Source of the DNA: Excoecaria cochinchinensis
Lineage: Eukaryota; Streptophyta; Magnoliopsida; Malpighiales; Euphorbiaceae
NCBI GenBank assembly: GCA_947683425.1
Contig: CANTUQ010000073.1
Coordinates: forward strand, 13,931,001-13,995,000
Reading direction: 5' to 3'
DNA length: 64,000 bases
Made by a program: the position numbers and the translations under genes. A model generated the notes under the pieces. That model was not told where the DNA came from and searched no databases. It worked only from the letters and a program-made list of their open reading frames with translations. Positions 33,061 through 43,077 of the stretch are shown here, piece after piece (position 1 is the stretch's first letter; each line of letters starts with the position of its first letter).

Positions 33061-34070
33061 GCTCCAGGCATAGAAATTCATTCGTTAAAGGTAGTACACC
33101 CCTATGTTGTGTTGAAGTTGTCCTTGACCCTCTTTTGTTCGTGTGGTCTTTATTTGGACTTTTCCTCCAAAGTTGTGTGCACAGGAATATGTACAAAAGA
33201 TTGTGTGTGCGTGTGAAAAGTTATATGCAGATATTTTCAAAAGAATTTTATGACATGAAATGTATGCAAAAATTAATAGATCGTGTCCTAGGTTGTTAAG
33301 GGTCCATTGAGGGTACGATTTGACTATCCAGTCATTGTTTGATGCCCCCAAGGATCTAGAAAAGCATCGTCTTGGATTTATGGACTCTAACCCATAATCT
33401 TTTCTTAGAGACCCGTCCGGTGTGAATCTTTTGCCCCCCGGTCAATGATCATATGCTTTTTGCCATGCACCGTACAACATCTTACCCCCCAGGATTCTGA
33501 CTTATGTCCTGAATTATTCATTATCTGTCGAAAGGAAGATCATCCGAAGTAATGTCGCCTTATCACTCCAGGCATCGTAAGTCATTCGTTAAAGGTATTG
33601 CACCCCTCATGGATTTTCGCACTAGCTTTTTTTCATGGGAAATGCGTCACTTTGGGGATTTTCATATAACCTTAAATGGACCCAACCCAATCCATCGGCT
33701 TTTATTCATTTTATTTTTTTTTAAGGCAAACTGCCTGTTTTCAGATTTTCACCCTGCCGTTTGGCCTAACTTTTGCTTAGAGAGCCAGTTACGATTTTCA
33801 TCTCTAATGGCCCCTTTTTGTTTATTATTTTTTCTTTTTTGTTTTGTGTATTTTTTTTTACCGAATGTATGGATTTTGATGAAAGTACTGTATGATTAGC
33901 TCAAGACAATGACAGGCAAGTCAGCTGAAGCATCAGGATGATGATAGCAATGGAGGCTGTATGGGAAAAGAGGAAAAATGTGCTACTTTTTATGATGGAA
34001 CTTAAACAATTTTGAGTATGCGAGATAAAGTGCTCTATTTATATTAATATATTATGGTATAAATGAGTAT
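33061..34070 (+). other. Leader of J downstream of the satellite, non-coding
   Basis: Two copies of a ~43-bp block (CTCCAGGCAT ... TCATTCGTTAAAGGTA ... CACCCCT) lie at 33062-33105 and 33566-33607. The rest is AT-rich with poly-T runs. The short frames on both strands (33034-33899) show no family resemblance and are left uncalled. Confidence 0.5.
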
Positions 34071-34215
34071 TGCAGACACTAGATCCTGAGGCAACCCAGA
34101 CCAAGGTTACCCAGTGATGAAAATGATGCTTGTTCTAGGCAAAAAAGTTAGAAGTGATGATTTCCTTGTCGAAACTCTTCTTTTTAAATAAAAAATTATT
34201 TTTTTCTTTTTGTTG

Positions 34216-34550
34216 TTTTGGGCAACCTGCGACCGCGCAGTGCGGCACCTGCTGGCAGCACGAGTAAGGCACAGCCACTGCGCGCAGCCCTCGCAGGTGC
34301 GTGCGCGTAGTCTCACGAAGGCGCGCGCATTGCCTTGCACGAGCGAGGTGGCCTCTTACTCGAGGCCGTACCTTGCGCTTGCAAGGTGCGCCTCACGGGG
34401 AGGCACGCGACGTGTGGCCTCCCGCGCGAAGTCCGCACCTCGCGCAGCGAGGTATGGCCTCTTAAGGCCGTACGTGAGGCTGCACCTCGCGCACACGAGG
34501 CACGGCCTCTAGCACGAGGGCCGCACCTCGTGCATCTCCTACCTCGCACG
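34216..34550 (-). repeat. GC-rich hairpin island in LTR L
   Basis: About 330 bp with many short stems on the minus strand: CACGAG...CTCGTG, CCTCG...CGAGG (twice), CCTTG...CAAGG, GGCCTC...GAGGCC and GGCCTTAAGAGGCC. The stems are 5-7 bp with 0-8 base loops. The three overlapping frames here reflect GC content, not a gene. Confidence 0.6.
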
Positions 34551-34940
34551 GACTCTGACATGATCTCAGCAAGTGTACTGAATGGGCAAGTAATACAGTG
34601 GGGTAAAATTAAGACCCCGAGTTAGCGTACCCAAGGGATTGTGTGTGCAAGTGAAGAAAATTAAATGTATGCTAAAGAATTCCCAAAAGTTTGAATTGAT
34701 TTAGTAAACTATTGATTAAAAACAAAAGAATTGAACAACTAAAAACAAGCAACATAAATAATCAAATTAAATTACTGCAATAAATGGTAAAAATAAATTG
34801 ATGGCAAAAATTAACAAGCGAAGAATTCAGAATAGAAAAACGTTGCTCAGGTTCACTTATCCACCCCATACCCAAACAAGAATCAAAACACATAAAGAAA
34901 CATATACGAACGAAATCGGGATAACCCTCTTAACCCAAGC

Positions 34941-35146
34941 GTCCCATTCCGGAGCATGCTCCTCTAATTACATGACGTCCCATTCCGGAGCAAGCCATAC
35001 AACTAGCCTAAGCACGGGTCTAAAATCCTAAGTTTGGTTTGCTTTCCCATTCCGGAGCCAAACAACCCAAAACCTAATTATTTCACTCCTCACTCCAATC
35101 TTAAACCATGAAAACCTGCACATCTAGATTCCCATTCCGGAGCAGT
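34941..35146 (-). repeat. Four-copy GCTCCGGAATGGGA motif, LTR B
   Basis: The 14-mer is repeated exactly four times at uneven spacing in the transcribed part of the LTR. The same set lies at about 46700-46902 in the other LTR (one copy altered to TTTCGGAGC on the plus strand) and at 53957-54157 in C. Confidence 0.6.
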
Positions 35147-35729
35147 CCAAATGATACAGCAAACATGACAGAAAATTTAAAGATAATTGATCATGACATT
35201 CAATCATACAAATCAATAACCAATACATGAATTAAATCATTCATCAAAACAGGAAATTAACTTGAAAATATACATCTCATGATTTGACAATAAGAACCAG
35301 TGAAATAAACCTTTCATTCATATATTGAATATCAAAACATGTTCAAAATTCACATCAAGAGTAGGGGATTCAGAGATCCCCTAAACAACAAAAAGACTAC
35401 TCACGACCCATTACAAAATCAAAAGAATAAAGGAAAGAATAAACCCAGAAATTCATTGAGGTGGAAGTCCCGATTGAATCCTACGCTCTTCGATCTTCTT
35501 CTTTAGATCTTCAATGGAGAATTAATTTAAAATTCTGGAAACCCAAAATAAAAACTCTATTGAAATTAAACTATGTGAATCTGATGAAATATTCTTGATT
35601 TCTAATTCAAAACTAAAGACAAAGATTGGAAAACTAAAATTAAAATAGAAGAAAAACTTAGAAAATTGTCAATCGCAAAACTGATATGAAAACTAAACTC
35701 AAAAAAATCGTCAAACAGAAACATATGTT

Positions 35730-35737
35730 TTTATAGT
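35730..35737 (-). promoter_or_regulatory. TATA box of LTR B (3' copy)
   Basis: The minus strand reads CTATAAAA, about 10 bases downstream of the last U3 palindrome. The 5' LTR has the same box at 47491-47498 and C has TATAAATTC at 54752-54760. Confidence 0.6.
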
Positions 35738-35747
35738 GTCAGAGTGG

Positions 35748-36142
35748 TCACGGTGGCAATGAAATCTATTACCACCGTGAGGTGTCGAGATCGCTAATTT
35801 GCCTTTGCGCACAGGAGAGGGGTCACGGTGGCAATGAAATCTGTTGCCACCGTGAGGTCTTTAACTTTAGCTTCTGTCCAGGAAAAATTTATGTCACAGT
35901 GGCAATGAAATTTGTTGCCACCGTGAGGTGCGTACTGCACTGATTATGCCTTGGTTATTTTCATGTCACGGTGACAATGAAATAGATTGCCACCATGACA
36001 TGCTTCATACTTGCATTCTGTCCGATGGGCTTCTACGTCACGGTCACAATGAGTTTCATTGTGACCGTGACCCCTGTAAGTCTGCTCCTGTTTTCAATTC
36101 CTCTTTATGTCACGGTCACAACCAATTTAGTTGTGACCGTGA
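35748..36142 (-). repeat. U3 palindrome array, 3' LTR of B (6 units)
   Basis: Palindromes at 35748-35780, 35823-35855, 35894-35926, 35965-35999, 36037-36071 and 36109-36142. Arms are 12-14 bp around a 6-9 base loop. Three arm types occur: TCACGGTGGCAAT, GTCACGGTGACAAT and GTCACGGTCACAAT, each mostly paired with its own complement. Units are spaced 66-75 bp. Confidence 0.92.
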
Positions 36143-36334
36143 GGTACCTGGAACCACACCTGCAAAGACAAATCAAACTCCATCAAAAAGCTATCTATTA
36201 TGCATCAAAATTCCAATTTCACTAAGATTAGCAACATTAACCTAAAGGAAACATAATATGACAAAAAACACAACTAAACACCCAAAAATCATACGAAAAC
36301 ACTATCAAAACTAAGTATTATATTGAAGTTATCA

Positions 36335-36352
36335 AAATACCCCACACTTAGA
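36335..36352 (-). other. Polypurine tract of element B
   Basis: The minus strand reads CTAAGTGTGGGGTATTT immediately before the LTR start TGATAAC. C has the same sequence at 55367-55384. Confidence 0.7.
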
Positions 36353-38007
36353 CTTTGCTCGTCCTCGGGTAAATGAATTATCCACATTCCTGAAATTTTA
36401 AACTCTAACTCGGAATATGAAAACTTAACAACAGTCTTAGTGCCAAGCAGAAGGGTCTTAGTTATAAATTCTCAAATCAATTTATATCAAGTAATTTCAC
36501 GTGTGTGTGTGCTAGGCTCAAAAAAAATTTTCTCTTTTCAAAACAAAACAACAATGCATTCCAGCAATTGAGCAAAGAAAAAGAATATGCAAGTAAATTT
36601 GCATACAGGTTTCGCATTTAAAACTCAGGATAACCATAAGCCTCTCCTTTAGCACCGGAACCACAAGAGTCATCTCCACTAAATAACTCAAATCAAGAAC
36701 AGGATCAAAAGGACTTATTCCAAGGTTGAAATGTTGGGTTAGGTAATTGGCTAACAAGAATAGTAAGGGAAATCAAATAAAGAGTCAGCCACTCTACCTA
36801 TAATTCCACTATCCAAACTGGACAAAAAATTTCCATGACTTACCTTCAATTTACTCATAGTTGCCAAAGGTCGTCTAACTTCCCCAAACATGAAATACAT
36901 TAAACCTCAAGAAAACAAAGTGATGAGCTTTCTTAATGAATTTATCTTTCACACCCAAATATCCATGAATATGAATACGTCTTCTTCCAATTAAGGGTAC
37001 CCCACACTCGAATTTTTCTATAATCAACTAACTCCAAGATTAACAATAATCAACTACTTATCAACTTCTTTTCCTTTTCTTTTCTCTTTTTTTTTTATTT
37101 TTTTTATTTTTATGATGAGATACCCAAAACCTCTATTTTCCTACCACAAATTTGACTCCATTAAAGGGAACTTAAACGATATAATAGACAAACCACAAAA
37201 TTTCACAATTCTTCTCACTCCCACACTATTTTCACAATAAATACCCTAATTCAACTTTCAATGTTATCCCAACCCAATCCTAGAGTGGCCAATTCTTAAA
37301 AAGGGTAGTCAAAGGCATTTAGGTTAAATGGCAAAATAATAGTGTAACAAAGAAAAATGCATAGTATGCTTTTAGCATACTAAATCAGCTCAACGGGGCT
37401 AGCAATGGAAATGAAGTAAACAGGTAGGTCAAAAGCTATTTAAAATGGTTACCAAAGAAAGAAATTGCTTAAATCATGTCCTAAACTTACTTGAGTTGTT
37501 ATGATGTTTCGAAGGGTGATGAGGAAGGTTCTAACTATCCTAAAATTCCTTCACTCAAAAACTCTTACGCACTGGATTTTTCAAATTTTTACAAACAAGC
37601 CTATAATGCAGAAAAGATTGGAAATTACAAGATATATAACTAATTTAGATTAATTTGCTTCTAAAACTTCCAACTACTCATTTGCTATGATCAATTTTTA
37701 AGATAAACCATTCTCAAATTAAAGTTCAAAACATTCACAACAGGAATAACTAAGAGCCAGCCAAGCTAAGATAGGGATAATCAAGCAACAACAATAAAGT
37801 ACCCAAAAGCTAAAACAAAAATAAACAAACATAAAACAAAAATAAACAAACATCATAAGTTGTTAGTTACATATAAGAAGTTAAAGTTGCTCCCCTACCC
37901 CACACACAAGAACTTGCTGTCCCCAGCAAGCCTCAATATTACAAAACAAAATGAAAAAATAAAACAAAGAAAAACAAAACAAAACAAAAGGTAGTAAAGC
38001 TCCCTGG
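36353..38007 (-). other. 3' non-coding region of element B
   Basis: This 1.65-kb stretch between the accessory ORF and the PPT is collinear with 55385-57053 in C. It holds extra PPT-like GTGTGGGGTACC blocks (around 37005), a T-rich run at 37070-37115 and a CTTGCTG/CAGCAAG stem near 37912. No gene is seen. Confidence 0.6.
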
Positions 38008-39182
38008 TCAGTCCTCTGGCGGCGGTGGCGGTGGAAAGTGGGCATTAAACTGCGCAGACCAGGCGGAAAATGCCAAGAGCATCTGGTCTATCTGGGACTG
38101 AATGTCAGCCTGAGACGCAGAGATGGTGTCCACAGATGCAACTATGGTGTCCATGCACTCCATAATCGCGTCATACTGTGCGAAAGAAAACTGCTGGTGC
38201 TTAGGGACTGAGGGAGCTGGTGCCTCAGGATTCTCCTCATTCTCGCGTGGCAAACCTCCCAGACCTCGCTCGAAGCCTTGCAAATACTCGTCACGAGTGG
38301 ACAAACGAAAGCCGTCAGCTGTTGTCACATCCTTCACTATGACCTTCATATTTGTGAGCATCTTCTGATCAATTGTAGCAATGGAAGGCAAGGATTTATA
38401 CTTCTTCGAGGGGTGACGGACACGCTTAGCTATGGCAGTGACAAATCCCCCAAATGCGATTTTTGTCACCTTTTTCGGTTTCCATTGCATCTCCTCTAAT
38501 TTGTGCCAGAAATGCGTGGCGCTATTAATTCGGACACCCTGCACCATGCACGCGAGAAACAGGGCTTCAGGTAAGTTGACTTGGCCCGCTAAATCTGCAT
38601 GGCTTAATATAAATAATGAGAAAAACCGATGGAGGATGCGCAGAATGTGGCTGTTCAAATGATGCGACTTAGTTTTGCCCGAGACATATTGCGTGGCAGT
38701 CATAGTGTCTCGAATTATCGCCCACGCACCATCTTTAGCGTAATCATCATAACAATCCGGCACTAGGTGTGGAAAACCAAGATACTCTGAAAATTCATGA
38801 AAAGTGATGTTATACTCTATAGTGTCCAAAAAGAATGAAATAGAACCTGGATCATTGATGAGGTCTCGGCCTGGTCGACAGGTGATAGTCGACACAAAGT
38901 CTCTTGTCAAAGTAGGATAAACTTTCTCATTAAGCATGAAAACCCGCTCCCAGCCAATGTTGGCGATAAGCTGCTGGACTTCATTTTTTATTTCGAGTTT
39001 CTCCAACAATCCAAAATCCAAATAGCTCGTTGGGATGTACGAGCATTTGGTGAAACGAGCATAAGGAACATTTTTAGCACTTGGAACCCATGCTGGTACC
39101 TTGGAAATGTCCACTGAATCTGAGCTGGGGGGTTGGCTGGTAGAACTAGAAGCTAGAGCAGAACTTTTTCTTTTTGGAGCCA
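38008..39182 (-). CDS. Accessory 3' ORF of element B (putative plant transposon protein-like)
   Basis: The open frame runs 38008-39231. With splicing at 39183/39850 the protein would start MAPKRKS and be 391 residues. Blocks include VDISKVPAWVPSAKNVPYAR, SYLDFGLLEKLEIKNEV, LIANIGWERVFMLNEKVYP, EYLGFPHLVPDCYDDYAKDG, VSGKTKSHHLNSHILRILHR and NLPEALFLACMVQGVRINSA, followed by a C-terminal coiled region and poly-Pro. It resembles the family annotated in plants as putative plant transposon protein, found downstream of pol in Athila-type elements. PKRK at residues 3-6 suggests nuclear entry. No signal peptide or clear membrane span is seen, so an envelope role is not supported. The activity is unknown. 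Confidence 0.82.
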
Positions 39183-39850
39183 CTGCACGAAAACAATCAG
39201 CCAATTTCAATAACAATATAAGTTTAAACAAACAATGGTTACAACTTTACTCATCAATAAACAATCCATTCTACCCAAACATATTCATCCTCCTAATGAG
39301 CTTGATTTTAACAAAGTGAAGCAACGCATAAAGAGGTTAAGAGTGTGCAATGACAACGTTAAAGGACAATTGACATCAGGGCAAATAAAACTCTGCATTT
39401 CAAAATGTGAAAAGTTGAAAAATCTGGAAAATCAGTTCATAGAGACATTTTATTAAGAACTTAAATGCACTGGAATTGGAAACCAAGGGCAATAACAACC
39501 TCCCCAAATTGGCAATTAGCAACAATACAATGTATAACAAATAGTTTAAAATCAATAAAGTTAAGTCCAATCCAAAATTTGAGTAAAATCATCAACCCAA
39601 GTCGTGCACAAATTATGCCCTAAAATCCTACTTCCCAAGCATTCACGTTCAAAATTAAGGCTAAAAATTGAGAAGGAAAGTAATAATTAAGAGGATTCAC
39701 ATCAAGATTGCAAAGCAATACCAGAGGACAAAATGAAATATTTGTACAAAGCAAACAAGAACAGCATAACGATGGAGAACGAACGAGAACAGGAAACGAG
39801 AGGAGGAGAAAAACAAAATTAAAATCAAAGCAATAGAAAGAGAAAATTAC
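39183..39850 (-). other. Inferred 668-bp leader intron with split start codon (element B)
   Basis: On the minus strand exon 1 would end CTACAACAA and the intron start GTAATT (39850). The intron would end TTTTCGTGCAG (39183) and exon 2 start TGGCTCC. Joining gives AACA-ATGGCT, a strong plant start context, in frame with the ORF. Element C has the same arrangement. The exon from the putative promoter (about 39980) to 39851 contains no ATG. Splicing is inferred, not shown. Confidence 0.5.
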
Positions 39851-40006
39851 TTGTTGTAGATTATCCTAAATGGTAGCCGAAAAGAGAGAGAAGAAACACA
39901 GAGAATGTAGAGAAGAACGAATAACGCACGGTGAGAGTGAATGAGGTGTGGGCAAGTGAGAAATAAAATATGGAAAACTGGGATTTTAAAAGATATTTTC
40001 GTGGGG
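39851..40006 (-). promoter_or_regulatory. Candidate internal promoter and CT-rich leader exon (element B)
   Basis: On the minus strand a TTTTAAAA box (39984-39991) lies 16 bases after the internal palindrome array. A pyrimidine-rich ATG-free leader follows. This mimics the U3 order of palindromes, TATA, leader. The promoter role is inferred. Confidence 0.4.
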
Positions 40007-40477
40007 GTCACGGTCACAATGAATTTCATTGCCACCGTGACATACCCAAAATTTTCAATCCAGAATTGAACCGCCATGGGGTCACGGTGACAATGAATTT
40101 CATTGTCACTGTGACATAACCTATTTTGAAAACAGAATTGAATGTTCATCATGTCATGGTCACAATGAATTTCATTGTCACCGTGACATAACCCATTTTG
40201 AAAACAGAATTAAATGTTCATCATATCATGGTCACAATGAATTTCATTGTCACCATGACATAACCTATTTTGAAAATAGAATGTAACTCACCTGACCTCA
40301 CGGTGACAATGAATTTCATTGTCACCGTGACATGTGCACACCTCAAAACAGAATGTTACTTACCCGATGGTCACGGTGACAATGAAATTCATTGTCACCG
40401 TGACATGTGCACCAAACGGAATCCAGAATGCAACTTCCTTTGGTCACGGTGGTAACTAAATCCCTTGCCACTGTGAC
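40007..40477 (-). repeat. Internal palindrome array of element B (7 units, ~72-bp period)
   Basis: Units at 40007-40041, 40081-40115, 40153-40187, 40225-40259, 40298-40330, 40370-40404 and 40443-40477. Each is a 33-35 bp inverted repeat with arms of GTCACGGTGACAAT type around a loop such as GAATTTC. Spacers of about 37 bp (AACAGAATT, CCATTTTGAAAACAG) are also repeated. The region lies between integrase and the accessory ORF. Confidence 0.92.
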
Positions 40478-40666
40478 CACCTGCACACTTGAAAAAAAAT
40501 CATCAATCTCTCTAAACTTCTAGCTACTACTACTTTGAAAACTCTCCAACAAAACAGAGTTTCACTAATAAACACAAATTTGTCAAAACTAAACAAAACT
40601 AACTACCTACAAAGTTAAGAAGAAGTTCTGCATTTAACAAGTTCGCAGCTGGACTTTTAAATACCG

Positions 40667-41326
40667 TCAAGGATCTGCAAGAGTGACAATCGCGGAAGCA
40701 CTATCAAATGCAGACTCAAAATAAGGCTTCACACGATGTCCATTCACCTTGAATTCATTCTCAAACCTCGGGTGCCTCAATGTCACCACTCCAAACTTAT
40801 CAACTACCACAACCTCATAGGGCCCCTTCCATCGCGATTTCAACTTTCCGGGAAATAACCGCAACCTGCTATTATAAAGGAGTACTCTCATTCCAGGTAC
40901 AAGTTCTTTCCTCACCAGCTTTCGATCATGCCACTTCTTGGTATTGTCTTTGTATTTCATGGCATGATCATATGCCCAATATCGGTGCTCCTCTAACTCA
41001 TTCAGCTGCAAGGCCCTGCACTTTCCTGCATTCTCAAGGTAAAAATTCAAAAATTCCGTAGCCCAATAAGCCTTATGCTCTAATTCCACTGGGAGGTGAC
41101 AGGATTTCCCATAAACCAACCTAAAAGGGGACATCCCTATTGGTGTCTTAAATGCTATCCTATAAGCCCATAGAGCGTCATCCAACTTAAGGTACCAATC
41201 TTTTCTAGATGCATTGACCGTCTTTTCTAAAATGGCCTTTAACTCCCGGTTTGACACTTCAACCTGACCATTAGCTTGAGCATGATAAGGCATCGTGACC
41301 TTATGCCTAACTCCAAATTTTTTCAA
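40667..41326 (-). pseudogene. Integrase core end and C-terminal domain of element B
   Basis: The 219-residue open frame begins [20 protein letters not shown] and contains the DDE Glu in [13 protein letters not shown]. It continues through [39 protein letters not shown] and the C-terminal [19 protein letters not shown]. The first two catalytic Asp lie upstream, in another frame and behind a stop (41327-41496). C at 59521-60180 is the open counterpart. Confidence 0.88.
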
Positions 41327-41496
41327 TAAAGCCTTAAATTGGTGGTTAACGAAATGCTTACCACCATCGCTAATAATGGCTCTAGGGGCTCAATACCGCG
41401 TGAATATATTTTTTCTCAAAAATTCTAAAACAACCTTTACATCACAAGTTCTAGTGGCTACAGCTTCTACCCATTTACTCACATAATCAACTGCCA
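41327..41496 (-). pseudogene. Integrase core middle, frameshifted and stopped (element B)
   Basis: Compared with C, one base is missing near 41515 (SYGLNIF then stop instead of [13 protein letters not shown]), and the Gly codon in [13 protein letters not shown] is a stop. The sequence otherwise follows C closely. Confidence 0.75.
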
Positions 41497-42099
41497 CTAA
41501 AATATATTCAAACCGTATGAAACCGGAAAAGGTCCCATAAAGTCTATTCCCCACACATCGAACAGTTCTACCTCAAGCATATTAGTCAAGGGCATCTCAT
41601 CTCTCTTAGAATTATTTCCTACCCTTTGGCATCTATCACAAGTTTTCACAAAAAATTGGACATCCTTAAACATAGTAAGCCAATAAAAACCAGAAGATAA
41701 AATTTTCGATACCGTTCTATTTGGCCCATGATGTCCACCAGCTTCTCCACTGTGACAAGCTGTGATAATCTCTCCCTTTACCTCATCTGAGATGCATCTC
41801 CTTAGAACTTCATCAGCACACAAACGGAATAGGTATGGGTCATCCCAAATGTAATGTTTGGCATCAGCTCGCAGCTTCTTCCTTTGCTGCCATGTAAAAT
41901 CCTTCGGCATAAAGCCTCCTGCAAGAAAATTTGCCACATTAGCAAACCAAGGGATAGAACTTTCACATGCAAATAAAGCACAAATCTGCTCATCAGGGAA
42001 TAAATCTAGAATTTCCCCTTTCTCAATATGATCATTCTCTAATCTTGACAAATGATCTGCCACAAAATTTTCTGCCCCCTTTTTGTCCTTGATTTCCAA
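41497..42099 (-). pseudogene. RNase H end, integrase zinc domain and first catalytic Asp of element B
   Basis: It reads [19 protein letters not shown], a spacer, then the H2C2 finger [17 protein letters not shown] ... [16 protein letters not shown], and [16 protein letters not shown] with the first DDE Asp. The frame then fails (see 41327-41496). A Trp in GFYWPTMF has become Leu (GFYWLTMF). Confidence 0.86.
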
Positions 42100-42108
42100 A
42101 TCAAATTC

Positions 42109-42429
42109 TTACAATAGAAGCACCCATCTAATCAGCCTAGGCTTGGATTCCTTCTTGGCAAATAAATGCCTCAAAGTTGTATGGTCTGACCACACCACGA
42201 TTTTTGCGCCCAGCAAATACGGCCTGAACATCGCAAAAGCATAAACAATCGCGAGAAGCTCTTTCTCAGTGGTGGTATAATTAACCTGTGCCCCTGTAAA
42301 AGTATGACTGGCATAATAAACTGCACAAAATATTTTATCCCGCCACTGTCCAAGCACTGCTCCAACTGCATAATCACTAGCATCACACATTAATTCAAAC
42401 GGCAGATTCCAATCCAGAGATATAATCAC
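42109..42429 (-). pseudogene. RNase H of element B
   Basis: It carries the acidic residues in [37 protein letters not shown] and [15 protein letters not shown]. It is separated from RT by a stop at 42446 and from the following piece by a stop at 42108. Domain order and residues equal those of C. Confidence 0.87.
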
Positions 42430-42447
42430 CGGGGCTGAAATGAGCCG

Positions 42448-43077
42448 TTACTTCAAAGTCTCAAAAGCTAGCATGCATTCACTATCAAAATTAAAAGGAG
42501 CATCTTTCATAAGCAAATTGGACAAGGGTTTAGCAATTTTTGAAAAATCTTTGATAAAACGGCGGTAAAACCCTGCATGTCCTAGGAAACTCCTAATGCC
42601 CTTCACACTAGTCGGGGGTGGCAACTTTTCTATTACCTCCACCTTGGCCTTATCGACCTCTATCCCTTGTTCAGAAATTTTGTGCCCAAGCACAATGCCC
42701 TCTCTCACCATAAAATGGCATTTTTCCCAATTCAAAACTAGGTTGGTCTTTTCACACCTCCCTAACACTAAATCGAGATGCTCTAAACAGCTCTCAAAAT
42801 CAGCCCCATATATAGTGAAGTCATCCATGAATACCTCCATAAATTTCTCTATGAAGTCATGGAAAATAGCCATCATACACCGCTGAAACGTAGCCGATGC
42901 ATTACATAATCCGAAAGGCATTCTCTTGTAGGCAAATGTGCCATAAGGGCAGGTAAAAGTTATTTTCTCTTGATCTTCAGGGGCTATAGGGATTTGCAAA
43001 TATCCCGAGTACCCATCTAAAAAACAGTAAAACCTATTGCCCGCTAACCTTTCTAACATTTGGTCAATAAATGGCAA
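42448..43077 (-). pseudogene. Reverse transcriptase palm and thumb of element B
   Basis: It contains FIDQMLERLAGNRFYCFLDG (first catalytic Asp), FTCPYGTFAYKRMPFGLCN, FMEVFMDDFTIYG (catalytic FMDD) and GIRSFLGHAGFYRRFIKDF. The open stretch is 209 residues; upstream stops at 43078-43134 interrupt the RVCIDFRRLNNATRK block. Confidence 0.88.

Larger units (their letters stand above)
25168..34070 (+). mobile_element. Element J: 5' LTR plus leader of an LTR retrotransposon
   Basis: The LTR runs from TGTAACGCGCG (25168) to GATGTCTATA (31240) with solo LTR P nested, 2.34 kb net. The inverse copy L (34071-49921) supplies the homologous ends and confirms the limits. A non-coding leader with a palindromic satellite follows, up to the L insertion; the element should continue at 49927. 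No pol is found. Element N shares the LTR-end/leader block and carries a Tat/Ogre-like gag, so J probably belongs to that group. Confidence 0.6.
34556..36334 (-). repeat. 3' LTR of element B
   Basis: On the minus strand it starts TGATAACTTCAATATAG and ends GATCATGTCA. U3 carries six palindromes (35748-36142) directly upstream of a TATA box (35730-35737). Downstream, four copies of GCTCCGGAATGGGA lie between 34941 and 35146. No coding sequence. Confidence 0.92.

Noticed and set aside
31190..34125. A DNA transposon with long terminal inverted repeats (J and L arms)
   Set aside because: L has its own perfect 5-bp duplication (AGTAT) and TG/CA ends, so the inverse arms are two separate LTR copies, not one TIR element.
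34210..34625. Overlapping open frames on both strands in a GC-rich block
   Set aside because: Stops are rare because of base composition. The block is part of LTR L and the frames show no family motif.
38123..38662. Plus-strand frames of 73-81 residues
   Set aside because: They are shadows of the accessory ORF on the opposite strand.
40007..40477. CRISPR-like array (35-bp repeats, ~37-bp spacers, 72-bp period)
   Set aside because: The spacers are near-copies of each other, the repeats are full palindromes with variable loops, no cas genes exist, and the array lies inside a plant retrotransposon.
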